Below are positions 1 through 10,317 of a DNA stretch of 64,000 bases, one piece after another; the stretch's first letter is position 1, and each line of letters begins with the position of its first letter. The translations under genes and the position numbers were made by a program. The notes under the pieces are model-generated. The model searched no databases and was not told where the DNA came from. It saw only the letters and a list, made by a program, of their open reading frames with translations. Source of the stretch: Blepharisma japonicum (lineage: Eukaryota; Ciliophora; Heterotrichea; Heterotrichida; Blepharismidae); the NCBI GenBank assembly GCA_949751835.1, contig CATKHK010000005.1:1-64000 (forward strand), given 5' to 3'.

Positions 1-2
1 GG

Positions 3-326
3 CTGCAGCTGATAAGTATAATTTATGCATTAAAAATAAAGGAATATAGCGGGAAAGTAATGTTTTCTGAGTGCTTATGGGCTTTAGCGGGAGCAGTAAG
101 TGGAGAAGATATGCCGGTAGGAGCTCCATCCGTTGTTTGGAAGTCAATGAATGGAGATTTTCAATTTAAAGTCCCAAGACTGCCAAATAAGTCAATTACT
201 AGTACTGAAGGAACTTATGCAGCAAAAACTTTAGTGGCTTATGTATTTTATGAGATGTGGAAAAGTAGAAAAGAAGCAAGAGAAAAAAGAATGTTGTTTG
301 CGACAACTCATATTTCTGACCGTTAA
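3..326 (+). CDS. 3' end of an unrecognised gene, truncated by the window edge
   Basis: An open frame runs from base 3 to a TAA at 324-326 (107 codons), so the gene begins upstream of the window. The first internal ATG (60-62) is not a convincing start because the frame is open before it and the upstream residues look like protein (LISIIYALKIKEYSGK). The fragment is mixed hydrophobic and basic and ends in a basic helix-like tail (WKSRKEAREKRMLF). I do not recognise the family. There is no in-frame TGA and no visible 15-nt intron. That it is coding is inferred from the open frame and the normal gap to the next gene. Confidence 0.55.
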   Translation: MQLISIIYALKIKEYSGKVMFSECLWALAGAVSGEDMPVGAPSVVWKSMNGDFQFKVPRLPNKSITSTEGTYAAKTLVAYVFYEMWKSRKEAREKRMLFATTHISDR

Positions 327-623
327 ATAATTTAAAATTAGTGTATTTTATTAGTGCTTTAGTTAGATTTTCGATTTTAAAAGATTTTTCTCTATAATTC
401 GCTTCTCAGTTTCTTTAACTGAATTCATTTTATGTAGATTAATTTTAAAAATTATTATAAATAAAATTCGAAATTTATGTTTTCTCATCAAAACAGTCAT
501 CATTTTTTAATTGCTTTGTATTTTCTCTTCCTATACAATAACTAGAAATTCTTATTGTTTGTTAAAATATTTTATCCTAATAAGAATTTTAGGAAATCAG
601 GCCATTTAAATGTCAAAGTAAAT

Positions 624-1985
624 ATGAGTCAAGACTTGTTTGAGCAAATCATTGCAGTCCCAGAAGTAGGTCGCTTCTTTGAAAACTATCAACAAGAAGA
701 ATGGCCTGAACTGTTTTTAGATCTAGTTTTATATAGCATTTACGCATTAAGGTCGTGCCATGAGAGCCCGCCTCCATCCAGTTATCTCCAAGACTTGGTC
801 CGAAAAGCAGGCATGATTGTTTCCCTCGAAAATGTTATTCCTAGTATGCAAGAAAAGCTTATGCTAATAAAAGAAGACATCTCTCGTTTAGAATCTGAGC
901 TTCAAATCAAAAGAGATGAAAAAGCTGTAAATGAAGTCAAAGAAACCCTACAAGTAAAATCAAAAGCAAGGTCCAGCTCTGCACCATCAAGAAACTATAC
1001 AAATAAAGCACCAGCTATTTGAAGGCAAGGCGATACTAATGTTTTCAGATATAATATTCCTGAAAATAAGCCAGCACAAACCAAAAATGTACTTTTCAGG
1101 GACACTTCTCCTCCTGCATTAAGAGACCACAAATTTATCGAGGTTTTAAAAGAAAACGATGATTTCAACTGAAAGTGGAAAGGAAATGACATTGAAAGAG
1201 CTATTTATCCAGAATGGTGGACAGCGCAAGGTCAAATGGACGTTAAAAACCCAGAAACAACTGTAAAAATAACACAAAGAAAGCCTCCACCACTGCCAAA
1301 ACCAACTCAATCCAAAATGGTAGAAACTGAGCCACTCAAAAAATCGTCAAAACCAAAAAGAAATAGCTGAAAAATCCCTTCAAAAAGTAATGGCAGCGAA
1401 GATATGGCCCACAGCCAAGAATGGGTTGTTCATTCTGATAAATCAGTTGAGGTAGATTTGGACACCCCAGGAAGCTCGATACAAGAAAACCACGTTCGTT
1501 TTGAGTCAAATTCTCAGAAAAATCCTAAGCAGGTCAGCATAAAAAAATCAACAGCATGGGTCCAAGATTTTTCAGATGTCGTCAAGCGTAGTCCTGCAAG
1601 CTCTATGAGGCATTCTTCATCTCAGTCAGACTCAAGGCAACAATCTACCCCTAGCCACCAAAGTATTCATGTTTTTAGCCCAGCAGAGCCTCCAAGATCT
1701 AAATCTTTGCAAGAGTCACAGCCAATGAAATCTTCGTCATCTGGATATACAAGCAGCTCGATGACGCAATACAACCCATCAGAAGAAATGAAACAATTCT
1801 TCCAAAATGAATTTACAAACTTTTTGGAATCAAGAGGAACTGAATCTTTAGGCAGTGGGGCGAAAAACCATGAAAGCTCTTATTATTCGTCAAGTCCTAG
1901 TGAAGAAGGAAACAGCATGGGATATGACAGGAAAGAGCCAAATTTCAGTTCTCATAGTAAAACCACCCCAATGTTTCGCGTTTAA
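624..1985 (+). CDS. coiled-coil, Ser-rich protein of unknown function
   Basis: One frame of 453 codons from ATG 624 to TAA 1983-1985, crossing three TGA codons (1020, 1170, 1368) read as Trp; the residues around them (AIWRQG, FNWKWKG, NSWKIP) read as ordinary protein. The N-terminal ~75 residues look globular and helical (DLFEQIIAVPEVGRFFENY onward). Residues ~75-120 form a Lys/Glu coiled coil, followed by a proline patch (RKPPPLPKPTQ) and a long low-complexity Ser/Gln tail. ATG 624 is the first ATG in frame; an upstream TTG at 555 is not needed. The next gene starts 28 bp downstream on the same strand. The architecture suggests a cytoskeletal or basal-body scaffold, but I recognise no family. 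Confidence 0.75.
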
Positions 1986-2013
1986 ATATAAGTTAACGAT
2001 ATTTGAATTTAAA

Positions 2014-2439
2014 ATGGCTTTTGGAAAATTGATAATTGGAGTAAGCTTTTTGATATTTTGGGTAAGGGCTGAAGAATATTTAAATGTTATGGAAGCAATG
2101 ATTAAATTGGAGGATTATGATGTAGCAGTTATGAATAATACTGATGAAAATTTAGTGAGAGATATTTATTGGGAAAATAAGGGATTTTATAATACAAGTT
2201 ATGAAAAAACGAAAAGTGAAGGGAAAATTGGGGAAGAGGAAAAAATTATGTATATCGATGGGAAAAAATTTGAGAAAACTTTATCAAATAAATACAATAA
2301 AGTGAAATTGGATTATCAAAGTGAAAGGATTGAAGATAAGAAAGCAGAAGTAGAGCATAATGCAAAAGATCAAGAAAAATTGCTGCTTCAGAAGATTTTG
2401 AGCACCCTTAATGAAATTGAAACAAATTTCAAAAAGTAA
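2014..2439 (+). CDS. small secreted or lumenal protein
   Basis: This gene encodes 141 aa ending in TAA. The start is chosen at ATG 2014 because it yields a clear signal peptide: MAFGK, then a hydrophobic run to about residue 17, with a probable cleavage site after VRA (residue 19). Upstream codons in this frame overlap the 3' end of the previous gene and are ignored. The mature part is charged and helical, has two N-glycosylation sequons (NNT near residue 41 and NTS near residue 60) and ends in a Lys-rich helix. There is no Cys and no TGA. The family is not recognised; entry into the secretory pathway is inferred from the signal peptide. Confidence 0.7.
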   Translation: MAFGKLIIGVSFLIFWVRAEEYLNVMEAMIKLEDYDVAVMNNTDENLVRDIYWENKGFYNTSYEKTKSEGKIGEEEKIMYIDGKKFEKTLSNKYNKVKLDYQSERIEDKKAEVEHNAKDQEKLLLQKILSTLNEIETNFKK

Positions 2440-2783
2440 TTTTAATTTTGTTTATTTTTAAATTTGATAAATTATTAAAATAGAAGTTTATAATCGAGTA
2501 AACGAAGGATTAATTCTAGATCTATACATAAACTCAAAATTTAATAAAACTTGATAATGAATTATTAATGAAATTTTAGCGCAAAATTTCCTAACGACTA
2601 ATTTATTCATTAATGAAGCTTTAAATTCAAAGACTAGCCAGATATATTTCTATATTTATAAGATTATCCCTATTAAAACAAAATTTTTCCAACGATTATC
2701 CGCTTATAAATAATATGATTATTATTTCTCTTATATTTTTATTAAGCAAATATATAATTTATTTTTATAATATTAAAAAGATA
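2440..2783. other. intergenic, AT-rich
   Basis: 344 bp between convergent gene ends. Very AT-rich, with no open frame of note, no RNA gene and no repeat that I can see. Confidence 0.6.
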
Positions 2784-3401
2784 CTATAGGCCTGCTGAAA
2801 CATTAGGAAGGCTTTGAGGATCAAAGTCTTTATGCTCATGATTTCTTGCAGAAAGCGCATTTTCTTCATTAGTTTCATCTTCTATATTAAATATGTGAAA
2901 ATTCGGGTCAGAATTAAATGACTTCAATTTTAGCATTTCTTTTTCAAATTTATTTGTGTCCATTTTTCGAATTCTTCTGAAAACATTTTTAAGTTTCTTA
3001 TCTTTTGCTTCAATTTCTGAGGCTCGAAAAACTGTTTTTACTTTGCTTTTTACTTTATCGGGATTACACATGTTTTTTATTGTTAGTTTTTGCTTTTGGC
3101 TTAAAAGATCATATTGAAGCATAGACAATTTGTCGTCTGGAAATGTCCGGATCCCAATATCTTGCATTCATGGAGGTAAAGGTTCCTCTTTCATCAACTT
3201 TACTAGATTTGGCTTCTGAATAGTTAGTTTAGCACTTCGTTTTTTTGTGGGCGATCTTTCGCTTTTGCGTATTGAAGGAAGATGTATTGAGCTTGGAGCG
3301 TATGCAGAAATTATCATTTCTAGCCTTTGCTGATTTTTGAAAAATGTCTTTTTAGAAGTTTTCATTGATGTAAGGGTTTTTCTTGTAGCAAGTTTGTCCA
3401 T
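2784..3401 (-). CDS. basic PLPPW-motif protein, copy A
   Basis: 205 aa, from ATG at 3401 to TAG at 2784-2786, joined across one TGA (3168-3170) that supplies the Trp of a PLPPW motif (residues 74-78). It is Lys/Arg-rich and probably disordered with short helices. After the motif comes NPDKVKSKVKTVF...SE (residues 113-129). The same two blocks with identical 35-residue spacing occur in the protein at 38325-38795, where the Trp is TGG, so the two are paralogues and the TGA reading is supported. Basic charge and short conserved peptides would suit a protein that binds microtubules, nucleic acid or a scaffold; this is inference. No named family is recognised. Confidence 0.75.
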
Positions 3402-3921
3402 AATTAGCTTTATAAATAATTTTTTGGATAAAAAAACGATCTTTAAAATTAATGCTAATAAAGAGCTTTAGAGTCTGATTTTTTATAAGAAGAACTATAT
3501 TTGCTATGGGTATATTTTGGTTTTGCGGAATTTTAATATTCTTATTATCAAGCTATATAAAAAAGAAGGAGAAGAAATCAATTTTATTGGAATGTGTGTG
3601 ATAAAATAAAATTAATAATTGACTATGGAATTAGTGGTTTATGAATCATCATAAAACAAGTTTTTTAATTGCAAAAAATCATTAAAATTTAAATAAATTT
3701 GAATTTAAAATAATAAAATAATTGAAAGATCAGCCGTTCTTAAAAAGCAAATAAAATAATTATAAGGTAAAATTATCTTTAACTTAAAAGATTTTTGAGA
3801 TTAATGAAGTTAGCATTTAATGCAAATAATTAAAATCTGCTAAAATCCTCATAAGTATATGATCACATTAAATTTAAATCAATATATGGCTGTTATGCTT
3901 CATATAAATTCTTAAATAATT
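3402..3921. other. intergenic between divergent genes
   Basis: 520 bp between the start of the minus-strand PLPPW gene and the plus-strand CFAP97-like gene, so it must hold both promoters. Strongly AT-rich with homopolymer runs. No conserved element is recognised. Confidence 0.5.
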
Positions 3922-4662
3922 ATGAGAAATACTCACATAACTCCTTCTTATCTATGGGATCGCGAACAAGCTTTCATGAGGCACAAAAAAAGACTAAAAC
4001 ATATAAAATCCCACCACTCTACAAGACTAGATAATTCTCCTTCAACTACTCAAAACCTAATTCCACCGATTCAACGTGCACATATTTTCTTAGATTTAGA
4101 GCATTCTAAAGCTATACAAAAAGATAATGATGAACTTTTGCAACGATTAAATTGCATTTCTAATAGAAAACCAGTATATTTTATTCAGAAATTTTATACA
4201 TACGACGATCTCCAGTCTCCAATAAAAAGCTTAAATTTTCCAGCAAGAAAAAAGGAAGCAGAAAGGATTTTATTTGAAAATTTTGCATTTCTTAAAAGAA
4301 TTACAGGAAAATCCCCAAGTCTTAGCGTTAAAAAATTTGACGAAGAATATGAGCAGTCAAGAAAATACAAGAAAACTCTTTCAAGAATCAGCCATATAGA
4401 AAGGGCTGCAAGCTTAGGAAAAACAGGTCTTTTGCCTCCTATAGCTGAAGATGGAATTCAGATGAGGACTACCCAAGAAAAATTCAACCCAAAGAAAAAA
4501 AGTCTGTCAATGAACGAAATGGAAATCCAAGAAATAACAAAAAAATTCAAAAAAGTCAATGAATATCCAATAAAGACAACAAATTTGTCAGACAAGGAAA
4601 TTGAAGAAGCCAATAACAGAAATATGGAATTAAACGATGTGAAAAGCACTATAAAGAATTAG
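3922..4662 (+). CDS. CFAP97/Hemingway-like ciliary protein
   Basis: 246 aa from ATG 3922 to TAG 4660-4662, with no in-frame TGA. The segment KAIQKDNDELLQRLNCISNR (about residues 63-82) matches the core of the CFAP97 (KIAA1430, Hemingway) domain, in which a helix with an N-x2-LL-x-RL pattern is followed by a basic stretch. The rest is basic, low-complexity and has short proline motifs (LPPIAEDG). CFAP97 proteins act in cilium assembly or motility; a ciliary role here is inferred from the motif and from the axonemal-type thioredoxin directly downstream (103 bp, same strand). It could be another coiled-coil protein with a chance match. Confidence 0.6.
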   Translation: MRNTHITPSYLWDREQAFMRHKKRLKHIKSHHSTRLDNSPSTTQNLIPPIQRAHIFLDLEHSKAIQKDNDELLQRLNCISNRKPVYFIQKFYTYDDLQSPIKSLNFPARKKEAERILFENFAFLKRITGKSPSLSVKKFDEEYEQSRKYKKTLSRISHIERAASLGKTGLLPPIAEDGIQMRTTQEKFNPKKKSLSMNEMEIQEITKKFKKVNEYPIKTTNLSDKEIEEANNRNMELNDVKSTIKN

Positions 4663-4765
4663 TCCTACAAATTCGCTATAAATTTTCAAAATTTTACTTT
4701 GATTTTAATATTAATCTTTAGCCATATCTAATTAATTTTCAGCAATGCAAAATTTATAAAAAAAT

Positions 4766-5131
4766 ATGCCACCTCGAGGTAAGCCGCAAGAATTTCAATT
4801 AACAGTGAGAAATCAAGACCACTTCTATGAACTTTTATCAGGCAAAAAACTTTCAATTGTTGATCTTTATCTTGCATGATGCGGCCCATGTGAACTTGTT
4901 ACATCTTCTTTTAGATCAATAGCTATGAAAATTGATGAATGGGACTCCCGCATGCAATTTCTTCTAGCAGACACAGAGAGGGTGCCAGATTTCGCAAGCC
5001 ATCAAGTTTCATGCAAGCCAAGATTTTTATTCTTTTTAGGGCCAAAATTAATAGGTGAAGTAGATGGAGCTGACGTGCCAAAAATTCTGCAAATGATAAA
5101 TAGATATCTTCCACCTTTGGAAGCTGATTAA
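4766..5131 (+). CDS. thioredoxin-domain protein, axonemal type
   Basis: 121 aa from ATG 4766 to TAA 5129-5131. Residues 38-42 are WCGPC, the thioredoxin redox site, and W38 is encoded by TGA at 4877-4879. The strand before it (LSIVDLYLA) and the later KPRFLFFLGPKLIGEVDGAD follow the thioredoxin fold; the cis-Pro is the Pro of CKPRF. The lack of other domains and the form of the C-terminal half resemble the thioredoxin domains of outer-dynein-arm light chains and NME8/NME9 more than housekeeping thioredoxin; that assignment is inference. It is decisive for the genetic code: with TGA as stop the protein would end inside its active site. Confidence 0.88.
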
Positions 5132-5536
5132 GATGTTAGTTTAAATAACTTTCATATTAATGATTAGAAAAACAGGACTTTTGATTCTTTTTAAGCTAGA
5201 AATGGCAAATATAATTATGACAGAATTTTAATTTATTTAGGATTTTTGTTAATCTATAAGATATAAAATATCTTGATAATTTTTAGAATTGAAATAGCTC
5301 AAAATCTTCTCCAAAATTTTAATTTAATTCCCCTAGATTTATTCTTTTTTTATTCAAAATTAATTTTTTATCTATAAACCCAGCATTTTATTAATAATTT
5401 TCCAATAAAATTATCTTAAATTCGATCCTAAGAACTGATAACGTTCTATTTTGATAATATCAAATTCCCTATATTTTCCTGATTTAAATTTGATAGCACA
5501 AGAAGTCCATAATTAGTTATTTTTAAGAAGTTATAA
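5132..5536. other. intergenic, AT-rich
   Basis: 405 bp between two plus-strand genes. I see no reading frame, hairpin or RNA-gene signature. It presumably holds the promoter of the EFR3-like gene. Confidence 0.5.
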
Positions 5537-7555
5537 ATGGGATCTCAGTGCTGTAGACTAGTTTGCCGTCCTTTTAAAAAGCAAATGACAATCCAAGACA
5601 AAGTCAGAAATCTCTATAGTGTCGGCTCAGGAGATAAATCAGAACACCAGGTAAAAATTCAGGTTTACAAACTTAATGCTTATTTAAAAGATCGTGCTGA
5701 CAAAATTAAACCCTGCATAGAAGAAATCAAAAAGGTATGGGCTGCTTCTTTACATGAAGAAATGACTCAGGATGATTTAAAAGTTATAAATATCACTTTA
5801 TTAGCTCTTCTCACACTTACACAGTACAGAAGGGAATTCTTGCCTATGACGTATCAAATGGTTTATATGCTGATGATGCACCCACGATTTGGCGAGGTGA
5901 AAAAACTTGTATATGAAATTCTTCTGCAATGTACAACAACTTTTCCTGATGATAATCCTCCATATCTTGAAGATATTATGATAGAGCTTGTATCATATTG
6001 TTCGAATCCAAAAAATGTCTCAAAAAATGAGATTTTGGTCCTTTCTTCAATGGGTTTTAGCTTAAGGTCGAAGTTTTCTAAAGGAAGTTACCTAAAATGA
6101 GAAACTGTGATTGACCTTGCACTTATAAGGATAATAAAAAATAAAGACAATGATTTAGATGAAGAAATGGAACTAATTAAAAATTTTGCGAGCTTTATGG
6201 TCGGGAATGCAGGAATGGTACATTTATTTATTGGACACATTGTGGATTTCTTGCATAAAAACCAGGGCTGAAATGAAAATTCACAGTTAATTTTTGACTC
6301 AATTCTATTATGCAAAGAGTATGGTCATCCTATTTTCTACTCTGAAATTTTCAAAACAATAATATATTACATGCATAAAATTTTATCTGACGATAAAAGC
6401 AACATAAAAAATATCTTTAATTGTGCATTTAGTATTCTTAAAGAGCCAGATTCAAATGTCTCAACAATGCTTTATAATGAAACGTTTAAAGACGTTATAT
6501 TAATGCTATTAAATGAAGAAGAGGACCATATTAACGAATTTCTCCACAAATGGTCACAAAAAGCGGATAACCAAAGTTTTATTTCTTTTGTAAAATCAAT
6601 TTTAACTGCAAAGCAATATGATAGACCTTATATTATGTGCATAAAACAGCTCAAAGTTATATATGACAGAGAGCTAAATAAGTCAAAGCCCCATCACTTA
6701 TTTGTACAAGGGACATTACAGATTATTTTTGTAATTGTCTCTGATTTATATGAAGAGCCATCAAAATATTTATTAAAAGTCCTTAGTTTTCTGATTTTCA
6801 AGCTAAAAAGAAGATTTTCATTTAAGCAAAACGAAATATACTCTATTAATCTTTCACTTTTAAAAATGACTGACAATGCTGCTTCAATGCCAATCGACGA
6901 AAGTATGAAAATATTTAAACACTGCTTAAAATCATGGCTTTCTTTAGTCATCCAAGAAAGCTCAGAAAATCTTTCTCTAATGCTAATGGCAGTTTTCAAG
7001 CTAAGAAGATCATTAAATCAAGCCCAAAATATTCAAAATAATCTTTGCTTAGCCCTTTGCATTTATTCAATCTTAAAAGCTATATCAATAACATATAGGC
7101 TTGACAAAGTAAAAAGTTTCGTTGAGAGATCAGCTTCTCAGTACTTACAAAAGGAAAGTTTTCGGCCATTCATTACTGAAGATGACAAATTTATGAAAAT
7201 TATGGACGCTTCTTACTCATTATTCAATAAAGAAAATATAAATTCTATTAAGAAAAACACTGTCAAATTTACAAGCAATATGCTTAATATTGAAGAAAAA
7301 TGCGACTTACCTAGAAATGCTGAAGATGGAGAAATTAACATTGGAGAAATCAAAGAATCTAGAGATTTTGATCCTTTAGGTTTTGTTCCTAGCGAATCAG
7401 ATGTATCTTCCATGAAATCAAGTGAAAATTTTGACCGTGGAATAGAGCTTGGAGATATAAAACCTGAATTAATAGAAACTGATTATGCCAAAGCATTGGG
7501 GGCGATAGAAGATGAAGACTCGAATTTTGTGAAAGGACTATTGGAAACATCATAA
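5537..7555 (+). CDS. EFR3-like armadillo-helical membrane scaffold
   Basis: 672 aa from ATG 5537 to TAA 7553-7555, continuous across two TGA-encoded Trp (6098-6100, 6269-6271). The N-terminus MGSQCCRLVCRPFKKQ has Gly2 and three cysteines before a basic patch, a pattern suited to lipid anchoring; EFR3 proteins carry a comparable palmitoylated Cys cluster and then a helical armadillo-like rod. Here the rest is almost all amphipathic helices (for example LLALLTLTQYRREFLPMTYQ), with an acidic disordered tail from about residue 590. EFR3 anchors phosphatidylinositol 4-kinase III-alpha at the plasma membrane. The match is by N-terminal pattern and fold, not by a signature motif, so another Arm/HEAT scaffold is possible. 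Confidence 0.55.
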
Positions 7556-7656
7556 TATATAAAATTAGATTTTCTTAAAAAATAATTTTAAAGCAATTTT
7601 TATAGGAAAATTTTAATTTTTGTGGATTTAATTTAGAAAATAAATCATATTACTCA

Positions 7657-8544
7657 CTACATAGATAAGAATATAGAAGGAGAAGGAGTTCCGCTGATGT
7701 TTTCTTGATTGTTTTGGAAATAAATTTGGTTCCACATTTCAGCTCCTTCTCTATATCCCATAGGTAACTCCCTAATAAACACATTTTTCATATTCGACTC
7801 TAAGTGTGGACTAAATCCAGCAGGACTCCTAAAGTCAATCTGTGGGCTAAATCCTAGTTGTGGGCTGAAACCTATTTGAGGGCTAAACTGCATCTGTGAA
7901 GCTAGTGGGGTATCATTGATATTTCTCCATCTAATCTGAGGTGACTCTATAGGCATCGTTTCTCCATCTGAACTTTCCATTTCTTTTCCTTGCTTCTGAG
8001 CTATCAATATATCAATGACATCTACCCCTGGAGGACAAATTTTTTCTGTTTTCTTTACCATGCTTTTTCATCTATTTTTGACACTGTTTTCTGTTCTTCC
8101 CGTTAGTCCTCTTGCGATTTCACTTCATTTATTTCCAATCAATTGTTGCTGTTCAAGGATGTACATGTCTTCTTCAGGAGTTCATTCTCCTTTTTTTAAG
8201 CTTGGATCAACATGATTGTACCATCTTTCTCTGCATTGTCTTCCATTACGAACTTCGCTTTTTTGGTGGATAACAGCGTTTAATTCTTTGGCAATTGCAC
8301 TCCAGGCTTTAAGCCCACGTGCTTCTACAATACGATAGAGGACAATATCTTCATTGGAAGTTCAGCCATTTGATTTTAAAAGATCTGAGGAAGGTTCTGG
8401 TGGAGGATTGATAGGCTGGAGAAGTGGCTTAAATTCGCAGGAGTTCGCGCTCAAGATGCAAGGAACATAGAAAATATCGCCTTCTACATGATACATTAAT
8501 GGGGCTGACTGAGAAGTTGGATCAGCTTGAGTGTCTGTGCTCAT
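7657..8544 (-). CDS. R2R3-Myb DNA-binding protein
   Basis: 295 aa from ATG at 8544 to TAG at 7657-7659, continuous across three TGA. Two Myb/SANT repeats lie at about residues 61-108 (W61, W81, W108) and 121-159 (W121, W140, W159), joined by the usual NHVDP linker; the second recognition helix reads GRTENSVKNRW. W61, W121 and W140 are TGA codons in positions where the family needs Trp, which is strong evidence for the recoding. The C-terminal half has tandem FSPQIGF-type heptads (about residues 200-235), possibly an activation or protein-binding segment. The fold indicates a sequence-specific nuclear regulator related to c-Myb or plant R2R3 proteins; targets are unknown. Confidence 0.92.
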
Positions 8545-9086
8545 TTATTATTATAAATAGATAAAATAATTCTGAATTTGGTGCATTAAGCTCATCAGAA
8601 GATTATGGTAAGTATAATGATCAAATCAGAAATATTTGACCACAAATTTAATAGGGAAGAGTCAAAGAAAATTTACATCTTTGTTAGGCTTAAATATTTA
8701 GATTTTGGGAAATTCCAGAAAATGCATATGAATCTGTTTAAATTAGAAATGGAGATTGATTGAATTCATTTCTGTCAATATTAATTAAACTCTATTCATA
8801 AGGGAAGGCATTTTTGATTAAAATGGATATTTTTGAATGCAACATATTTAATGCAAATAAACAAAAATATTATGTTAGGGTAAAGGATTAATGCAATGTC
8901 AGACAAGTACCGAATAAAGAATATGTTCATAAATATACAGCCATTAAGAGCCATTTAATTAAAATTTGATAATCATCCATACCATGCTATCAAACCATTT
9001 ATTAATAATGCATATTTTCTTCATCCATAATATAATACAAATAATTACCTTATAAGTTTTTGATATTTAATTAATAGCAGAGAATA
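8545..9086. other. intergenic between divergent genes
   Basis: 542 bp between the start codons of the Myb gene and the plus-strand coiled-coil gene, so both promoters should lie here. AT-rich; no convincing coding frame or recognised element. Confidence 0.5.
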
Positions 9087-10280
9087 ATGGAATTATCAAA
9101 AGGAACAAATCCAAATCATCTCACAGAAGACGACCTTAAAGCTCGAATAAAAAGGCTCAAAGAAATAGATGAAGCTCTTTCTTCTACCTTACAGGTTCAA
9201 GGTCAAATTCAAAATAGGTTTGACAATATTGATGAATTTATTAATGATACAATAGAAAGATCTCTTATCACTATGAAGGCTTATGCAGATAGCATGATTT
9301 ATCAAATGCACAAAAATAAAGAAAATATTTTGAAGCTTTTAAAGAGTATTGATGAAAACATTGAAAATGATGAAAAAGTCGCAAAGATCAGGAATGAGCG
9401 AAATTGGTATATTAAAAGAGTAGAAGATTTAAGAGGAAGGCATAAGGAATATTTACAAAAAATAGGAGAGAAAAAAGAAAGGATAAACGAATTGGAAGAA
9501 AAAATAAGGGATATGAAATCAACGTTGAAAACTTTGAATGCACAGAATATGAAGATGCAATTAAAAAAAGATAAAAATAAAAGAAGCTCACTTCCAAATA
9601 GCATACAAAATTCGCCAAAAAGGCGCAGACCTGAGGTAATTGGACATTCGAGTAGGGTTATTTCTGCACTAGTTTCCCCTAAAAGTGCTATTCAGAGTCC
9701 TATAAAAAGTTTTAAGCCAGATTTAATAAAATCTTTAAAGAATACAATATTGGAAACCAAAGCAGAAATTAAAAAAATCCAAGAAGAAAATATTAAATCA
9801 AATGGTTACAATATGTCAAGATTTTTCAAAAGCTGCTATGACACGTTGCATGATGATCTCATCAGAAAATTGCCAAATAAGCTTTCTTTTATCTATAAAA
9901 TGCTGACTGAAAATGATATGGAAACTCCAAAACATTTAAGATCATTGAGTTATAATGGAGATTATATACCAAATCCTAAGTCTACAGGAAGAGTAAAACA
10001 AATGGTATTTTCTAATTAGAAAGAAGAGCAGCTTTTAAACCTAAAATTCACATGATCTGAATTCCAAAAACTCGACTCCCACAAAGTATTTATTTTGCTT
10101 TCTGTAAAAGATAACGTTTTATCTGAGCTCATGAAAGCAATTTCAATTAATTTTCCAATCAAAAAACACACCGAAAGAAGGGAAAAAATAAACTCCATGT
10201 CTGAATATGAGCTATGTAAAATCTATATAGGCAAACTTCGAGTCAGAAGAAATGAAGATGGCAGCATTTTGCCTTTATAA
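9087..10280 (+). CDS. coiled-coil protein with one 15-nt intron
   Basis: Exon 1 is 9087-10004 and exon 2 is 10020-10280, giving 392 aa. The intron 10005-10019 (GTATTTTCTAATTAG) contains an in-frame TAG that would otherwise end the protein at residue 310. Its removal joins the reading frame to an exon with one TGA-Trp (LKFTWSEFQKL) and a TAA stop. Residues ~10-170 form a long coiled coil, followed by a basic linker (SPKRRRPEV), a second coil and a compact C-terminal helical segment. I recognise no family. The layout suits a structural or kinetochore/cytoskeleton component, but that is speculation. Confidence 0.8.
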
Positions 10281-10317
10281 ATAAATTATTTATTTAAAAA
10301 CCTATTAATAATTGATC

